From Modestobacter marinus (GTDB lineage: Bacteria; Actinomycetota; Actinomycetes; Mycobacteriales; Geodermatophilaceae): a DNA stretch of 64,000 bases. A program made the translations under genes and the position numbers. The notes under the pieces were generated by a model, which worked only from the letters and a program-made list of their open reading frames with translations, was not told the origin of the DNA and searched no databases. Of the stretch, positions 59,610 through 64,000 are shown piece after piece. The stretch is from contig NZ_JABGCH010000019.1 of NCBI RefSeq assembly GCF_019799945.1, forward strand, positions 42,639 to 106,638, given 5' to 3'. Within the stretch, counting starts at the first letter, position 1. Each line of letters opens with the position of its first letter.

Positions 59610-61130
59610 TCAGCTGCCGGTGTCCCCGAGCCAGGCGGCGAGCCGCCCGCTGCGGTGCACGGCGAGGATCCGCTTCTCGGTGGCCGGTTGCTGCGCCGGG
59701 TCGGTGAAGACGAGCAGCACGTCGTGGGTCTGCAGCCGGGTGTTCGGTGCGACGGCGAAGGTGGCGCCGTCGCGGGCGAGCAGCCCCGGCGTCGCCCCCT
59801 CCGGTAGGCGCAGGTCGTTCATGTAGACACCGTGCAGCCTGGAGCCGGGCAGCACCCTGACGTGCAGCAGCGCGGTGCCGAGCTCGTGCAACGACGAGGT
59901 GCCGACGTCCATGTCGAGGGGGACTGCGCCGCGCCGCTCCGGCCGCCCGGCCGTGGCCGGCAGCAACCGGCGCGGGAGGAACCGGGCCAGCCGGGCGGAG
60001 ACCGAGACCGCGGCCGGTCCCAGGACGGCGAGCACCAGCACGTAGCCGGCGGCGAACACGCCGATCCGCGGGTCGAGCCCTGCGCCGACCGCCAGTGAGG
60101 CCAGGACCAGCGAGAACTCGCCGCGGGTGAGGACGGTCAGCCCGATGTTCGCCGCCTCCGTCCGGCCGAACCCGTGCAGCCGGGCGGCGAGGACCCCGGC
60201 GGTGACGCAGACCAGGACGGTGGTCGCGGCGGCGAGCAGGACCTGCGGGAGCACCGGGACGACGTCGCCGATGTCGATGGTGAGCCCGAAGTGGAAGAAG
60301 AAGATGGCGCCGAACCCGTCGCGGAGCGGATGGGTCAGCGAGCGCAGGCGGGCGGCGGTCGGCGTCGCGGCGAGGATCAGGCCGATCATGAAGGCACCGA
60401 TCGCGTCGGACACCCCGAGCCGTTCGCCGAGACCGGCGGTGCTGATCGCGAGCCCGAGCGCCAGGACGACGACGATCTCCTCGTCCTTCGTCCCCACCAG
60501 CCGGCTCACCCAGCGGGTGCCGCGGCGGGCCACGACCGACAGCACCAGCAGGAACGCGAACGCCGTGGCGATGCCGACGCCGGCCTCCAGCGGCCCGGTC
60601 GCCCCGCCCAGGGCCGGCTGCAGCAACGCCAGGTACAGGGCGAGGAACAGGTCCTCGATCACGACGATGCCGAGGATGACCCGGGTCTCCGGGTTCCCCA
60701 GCCGCCGGTTCTCCACGAGCAGCTTGGTGACGATCGCCGAGGAGGAGATGCCGACGATGCCGGCGAACACGAACGCCTCGGACACGCCCCACCCGAGGCC
60801 CAGCCCCAGCGCGATCCCGGCGCCGATGTTCAGCGTGAGGTACAGGCCGGCCGCGGCGCCCAGCCGGCGGCCGCCGGACGCCAGCTGGTCGAGGGAGAAC
60901 TCCAGCCCGAGGTAGAACAGCAGGAAGACGAGGCCCAGCCGGCCGACGAGCTCGAGCTCGGCGGGGTCGGCGACGAGGTCGAACCCCGGGGTGTGCGGCC
61001 CCAGGAGGACACCGGCGAGCATGAACAGCGGGATGGTCGGCAACCCGATGGGGACGCCGGTCCGGGCGAGGAGGCCGCAGACGAGGAACGCGCCGCCGAG
61101 GACGAGCAGGGCGTCCGCGCCAGGGTGCAC
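59610..61130 (-). CDS. CPA2 family cation:proton antiporter with C-terminal TrkA-C-like domain
   Basis: A 506-residue KefB/CPA2-type K+/H+ or Na+/H+ antiporter. About twelve hydrophobic segments follow one another, including LFLLFYLGLEFSLDQLA, GIVGISSSAIVTKLLVE and the membrane acid pair in IVVIEDLFLALYLAL. The C-terminal 110 residues (about 395-506) form a cytoplasmic TrkA-C-like ligand-binding domain (LHVRVLPGSRLHGVYMNDLRLPEGATPGLLARDGATFAVAPNTRLQTHD). GTG 61130 has GGAGGAGG upstream. It diverges from the two-component genes. Confidence 0.9.
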   Translation of the reverse strand: MHPGADALLVLGGAFLVCGLLARTGVPIGLPTIPLFMLAGVLLGPHTPGFDLVADPAELELVGRLGLVFLLFYLGLEFSLDQLASGGRRLGAAAGLYLTLNIGAGIALGLGLGWGVSEAFVFAGIVGISSSAIVTKLLVENRRLGNPETRVILGIVVIEDLFLALYLALLQPALGGATGPLEAGVGIATAFAFLLVLSVVARRGTRWVSRLVGTKDEEIVVVLALGLAISTAGLGERLGVSDAIGAFMIGLILAATPTAARLRSLTHPLRDGFGAIFFFHFGLTIDIGDVVPVLPQVLLAAATTVLVCVTAGVLAARLHGFGRTEAANIGLTVLTRGEFSLVLASLAVGAGLDPRIGVFAAGYVLVLAVLGPAAVSVSARLARFLPRRLLPATAGRPERRGAVPLDMDVGTSSLHELGTALLHVRVLPGSRLHGVYMNDLRLPEGATPGLLARDGATFAVAPNTRLQTHDVLLVFTDPAQQPATEKRILAVHRSGRLAAWLGDTGS

Positions 61131-61349
61131 GCCGCCTCCTCCCGGGCGCTGCGGAGTGGATGGGAGCGATCCTCGCCGCCGCGACCCCGGCTGCGGTATC
61201 CGTGGCAGCACCCACTCCGGCCCGGCTGCGGGCGGGGATGGGGGCTGCCCCCCATCTCTGGCCCGGCCCCTTGGCCCGCGCGCTCCGATGGCCGAGTCTC
61301 GGTGCTGAGCGGCCACCGGTGGAGTGGTCGGGCGGTGGGGACGGCGACC

Positions 61350-62359
61350 ATGAGCGAAGCACCCGAGGTGCCCGTGGGCCGGGGCCGGGGCCGGTCCCTG
61401 TTCTGGCGGGTGTGCCTGATCAACGGGGTGGTCTTCGCCGCCGGGACGGCGGTGCTCGCCGCCTCCCCGGCGACCGTCTCGACCCCGGTGCTCGCCACCG
61501 AGGCCGTCGTCCTGGCCGTCGGGCTGGCCGTGATCCTGTTCGCCAACGGTGCCCTGCTGCGGGCCACGCTCGCCCCGCTGGACCGCCTGCGGCACCTGAT
61601 GGAGGGTGTGGACCTGCTGCAGCCGGGCCAGCGGCTGCCCGAGGCCGGCAACGGGGTGGTGTCCGACCTCATCCACAGCTTCAACGCGATGCTGGCCCGG
61701 CTGGAGGCCGAGCGGAGCTCGAGCAGCGCGCTGGCGCTGGCGGCGCAGGAGGGCGAGCGGCAGCGGGTCGCCCAGGAGCTGCACGACGAGGTGGGGCAGA
61801 GCCTGACCGCGGTGCTCCTCGGGCTCCGCCGGGTGGCCGACCGGGTGCCCGCCGACCTCGCGCCGGAGGTGCTGCTGGTCCAGGAGACCGCGCGGGCCAG
61901 CCTCGACGAGGTCCGCCAGGTGGCCCGCCGGCTCCGGCCGGGGGTGCTGGACGACCTCGGCCTGGTCAGCGCGCTGACCTCGCTGGTGACCGAGCACGCC
62001 CGGTTCACCGGCGCCGAGGTGTGCCGGCGGTTCAGCTCGGACCTGCCCCCGCTCGGCGCGCAGGCGGAGCTGGTCGTCTACCGGGTCGCGCAGGAGGCGC
62101 TGACCAACGTGGCCCGGCACGCGGGCGCCGGCCGGGTCGTCGTGGAGCTCTCCGCGACGCTGCCGGGCGACGCCGTCCTGCTGCGGATCACCGACGACGG
62201 CCGGGGGCTCGGCCGCGGATCGCCGGAGGGGGCGGGGATCCGCGGGATGCGCGAGCGGGCGATGCTGGTGGGTGCCACCCTCACCGTGGGCACCCACGCC
62301 GACGGCGGGACCGAGCTCCTCCTCTTCGTCCCGGTGCCCGTACAGGGGGTCGGGCATGA
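61350..62359 (+). CDS. Sensor histidine kinase (HisKA_3/NarL type), stop codon missing
   Basis: A membrane sensor kinase. Two hydrophobic segments lie at about 20-40 and 50-70, a HAMP-like part at about 70-125, then HisKA_3 with H145 in QRVAQELHDEVGQSLTAVLLGLRRV. The ATPase domain has AQEALTNVARHAGAG and DDGRGLG. Conserved sequence ends near LLLFVPVPVQG (about 62345). The frame has no stop there and stays open to 63083, out of frame over the whole response regulator gene. One extra G in the G5 run at 62345-62349 would give a TGA overlapping the regulator ATG (ATGA). The end given assumes that. ATG 61350 is the start. Confidence 0.8.
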
Positions 62360-63015
62360 GACCGGCCGGGGTCACCCGGGTCCTGCTGGCCGACGACCAC
62401 GCGCTGGTCCGCCGGGGGGTGCGGCTGATCCTGGAGAACGAGCCGGACCTGACCGTGGTGGCCGAGGCCGGCGACGGGCGGGAGGCGCTCGCCCTGTCCC
62501 GGGTGATCGACGTCGACCTCGCGGTGCTGGACGTCGCCATGCCGGGGCTGACCGGTCTGCAGGCCGCCCGCGAGATGTCCCGGCGCTCGCCGTCGCCGCG
62601 CATCCTGCTGCTGTCGATGTACGACAACGACCAGTACTTCTTCGAGGCGCTGAAGGCCGGCGCCTGCGGCTACGTGCTGAAGTCCGTGGCCGACCGGGAC
62701 CTCGTCGAGGCGTGCCGGGCGGTGATGCGGGGCGAGCCGTTCATCTACCCCGACGCGCTCACCGCCCTCATGCGGGAGCACCTGCAGCGCGCGCGGCGCG
62801 GCGAACGCCTGCCCGGCAACGTCCTCACCCCGCGGGAGGAGGAGGTCGTCAAGCTGATCGCGGAGGGCCGGTCGTCCAAGGACATCGCCGCGCTGCTGGT
62901 GATCAGCGTGAAGACCGTGGAGCGTCACCGGGCCAACGTCCTGCAGAAGCTGGAGCTGCGGGACCGCACCCAGCTCACGCGGTACGCGATCCGGGCGGGC
63001 CTCATCGAACCGTGA
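62356..63015 (+). CDS. NarL/FixJ family response regulator
   Basis: A 219-residue response regulator with a receiver domain (about 7-125) and a LuxR-type DNA-binding domain (about 150-215). Phosphorylation site D59 is in AVLDVAMPG, the acidic pair in LLADDHALV, and K109 in YVLKS. The HTH reads LTPREEEVVKLIAEGRSSKDIAALLVISVKTVERHRANVLQKL. ATG 62356 lies where the kinase gene should end. The pair should act as a two-component system with unknown signal and targets. Confidence 0.93.
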   Translation: MRPAGVTRVLLADDHALVRRGVRLILENEPDLTVVAEAGDGREALALSRVIDVDLAVLDVAMPGLTGLQAAREMSRRSPSPRILLLSMYDNDQYFFEALKAGACGYVLKSVADRDLVEACRAVMRGEPFIYPDALTALMREHLQRARRGERLPGNVLTPREEEVVKLIAEGRSSKDIAALLVISVKTVERHRANVLQKLELRDRTQLTRYAIRAGLIEP

Positions 63016-63049
63016 GGCCCGCCCGGACCGGTCACACCGATCAGACCGG

Positions 63050-63811
63050 TCAGTGGATGTGCGAGCCGCCGTTGACGTCGTAGGTGACCCCCGTGATGTA
63101 CCCGGACTCCTCCCGGCACAGGTAGGTGATCAGGTCGGCGACGTCGTGGACGGTGCCGTTGCGTCCCACGGGGATCCCGGCGACGAGCGCCGCCTTGCGC
63201 TCCCCCTCGAGCGCCCCGCCGGTGATGTCGGTGTCGATCAGCCCCGGGGCGACGGCGTTGACCGTCACGCCGTCGGGACCCAGCTCGCGGGCCAGCGCGC
63301 GGGTGAAGCCGAGCTGGGCCGCCTTGGCCGCGGAGTAGGCAACACCGCCGAACACGCCGCCGCCCCGCTCGGCCGACACCGACGCCAGGAACACGATGCG
63401 CCCGAAGCCGCGCTCGGCCATGCCCGGGGCGATCCGGCGGGTGACGTTGAAGGCGCCGCGGACGTTCACCGCGAAGATGCGGTCCCACTCCTCCCCGGTG
63501 ACCTCGACGAACGGGGTGGGGGAGGTGATGCCGGCGTTGTTGACGAGCGCGCCGACGGGAGGAAGGGACTCGCCGAGGACGGCGAGCGCGTTGTCGACGG
63601 AGGCCTCGTCGGTGACGTCGCAGCCGAGGCCGACGGCCTGCACGCCGTGCCGCTCCACGATCTCGTGTGCGGCCTCCTTCGCGCTGGCCTCGTCGAGGTC
63701 GAGGATCGCGATGTCCCAACCGGCGGCGGCCAGGGTGTGGGCCGTGGCCCGGCCGATGCCGCGCGTGGAACCGGCGCCGGTGACGAGGGCGGTCTTGCCG
63801 TGGACGGACAT
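63050..63811 (-). CDS. SDR family oxidoreductase next to a transketolase-like gene
   Basis: A 253-residue short-chain dehydrogenase: TGAGSTRGIG, LVNNAGITSPTPF, the Ser in VFLASVSAERGG and YSAAK, and a FabG-like C-terminus (PVGRNGTVHDVADLITYLCREESGYITGVTYDVNGG). It is 37 bp downstream of a transketolase-like gene end on the same strand, so it may act on a sugar or polyol in a carbohydrate pathway. Substrate unknown. ATG 63811 has GGAGAAG upstream. Confidence 0.9.
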   Translation of the reverse strand: MSVHGKTALVTGAGSTRGIGRATAHTLAAAGWDIAILDLDEASAKEAAHEIVERHGVQAVGLGCDVTDEASVDNALAVLGESLPPVGALVNNAGITSPTPFVEVTGEEWDRIFAVNVRGAFNVTRRIAPGMAERGFGRIVFLASVSAERGGGVFGGVAYSAAKAAQLGFTRALARELGPDGVTVNAVAPGLIDTDITGGALEGERKAALVAGIPVGRNGTVHDVADLITYLCREESGYITGVTYDVNGGSHIH

Positions 63812-63848
63812 GTCTTCTCCTGGGGGGTGTCGGGGTGGCGGTGCGGGG

Positions 63849-64000
63849 TCAGACGGTGGCCGGCGCGGGGTCGGCCGGCCACGCTGCGCGGCCGGGCCGC
63901 CCGGGCCGGCCGGCGCCGTCCAGCTCGCTCTTGACCTTGGCGACGATGGCGTCGGTGGACAGGCCGTAGCGGTCGTGCAGGGTGGGCAGGGCGCCGGCGG
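63849..64000 (-). CDS. C-terminal end of a transketolase-like protein (runs off the window)
   Basis: The last 50 codons of a protein ending on the minus strand at 63849. The readable part includes LPTLHDRYGLSTDAIVAKVKSELD, then a Gly/Pro/Arg-rich tail. It resembles the end of transketolase C-terminal subunits, where a similar TL-x-R-x-G block is found. The catalytic parts are outside the window, so the call is tentative. It precedes the SDR gene by 37 bp in the same direction. Confidence 0.5.
   Translation of the reverse strand, partial: AGALPTLHDRYGLSTDAIVAKVKSELDGAGRPGRPGRAAWPADPAPATV

Overview
The window is chromosomal DNA from a very GC-rich actinobacterium: third codon positions are almost all G or C, GTG starts are common, and many genes seem to have leaderless promoters. 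The gene content (DUF222/HNH protein, DUF5701, DUF1707, RsbW-like ATPases with SpoIIE phosphatases, LAXTG-anchored proteins) fits the Geodermatophilaceae, such as Blastococcus, Geodermatophilus or Modestobacter. That assignment is inference. I see no rRNA, tRNA, CRISPR array, transposase or prophage. The same 14-bp palindrome (GTTCCACGTGGAAC) occurs three times, near 13.4, 38.0 and 59.0 kb. It matches ParB-binding parS sites, which suggests the window lies in the origin-proximal part of the chromosome.

Layout. 0-7 kb: a partial RsmC/RlmG-type rRNA methyltransferase, msrA, an SDR, a DUF222/HNH gene whose start codon lies inside a LexA (SOS) box, a hydrolase flanked by short tandem repeats, and a gntR-acdS (ACC deaminase) operon with an autoregulatory palindrome. 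7-14 kb: small enzymes (two GNATs, Mut7-C, VOC, DUF5701, DHFR-like, SDR), a DHFR-like pseudogene with two amber codons, and mntH behind a possible DtxR-family box. 14-19 kb: two paralogous secreted beta-propeller/FN3 proteins with sortase-E type LAXTG anchors. 19-26 kb: fabG, then a thiamine locus: two divergent tenA genes, and a TPP riboswitch ahead of cytX-thiE-thiO-thiS-thiG-tenI, with 4-bp overlaps at most junctions.

26-36 kb: stress and signalling genes (RsbW-like kinase, GAF/PAS/SpoIIE phosphatase, a second RsbW-like kinase), a FUSC exporter, a YwrD-like gamma-glutamyltransferase, a P-loop kinase, a PRC-barrel protein and a NYN-domain protein. 36-45 kb: AidB-like acyl-CoA dehydrogenase, SRPBCC protein, cinA, two membrane proteins, a PASTA Ser/Thr kinase, glycerate kinase, a decayed stretch with thioesterase and LuxR remnants, and an enoyl-CoA hydratase. 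45-57 kb: MBL-fold protein, an EAL-DICT-LOV photoreceptor divergent from a GAF protein, EthD, a HutC-type regulator divergent from pfkA with a shared operator, metallophosphoesterase, CYTH-CHAD protein, FAD hydroxylase and an EEP-family protein. 57-64 kb: S4, MOSC, aldose epimerase, DUF1707, a CPA2 antiporter, a two-component pair whose kinase lacks its expected stop codon, an SDR and the end of a transketolase-like gene.

How they work together. The clearest module is thiamine salvage and synthesis: HMP import by CytX, base salvage by the TenA pair, thiazole synthesis by ThiO/S/G/TenI and coupling by ThiE, under TPP control. A second theme is environmental sensing: partner-switching kinase and phosphatase genes, a blue-light c-di-GMP phosphodiesterase, a PASTA kinase and a two-component system. 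Most remaining genes are single metabolic or repair functions between convergent hairpin terminators.
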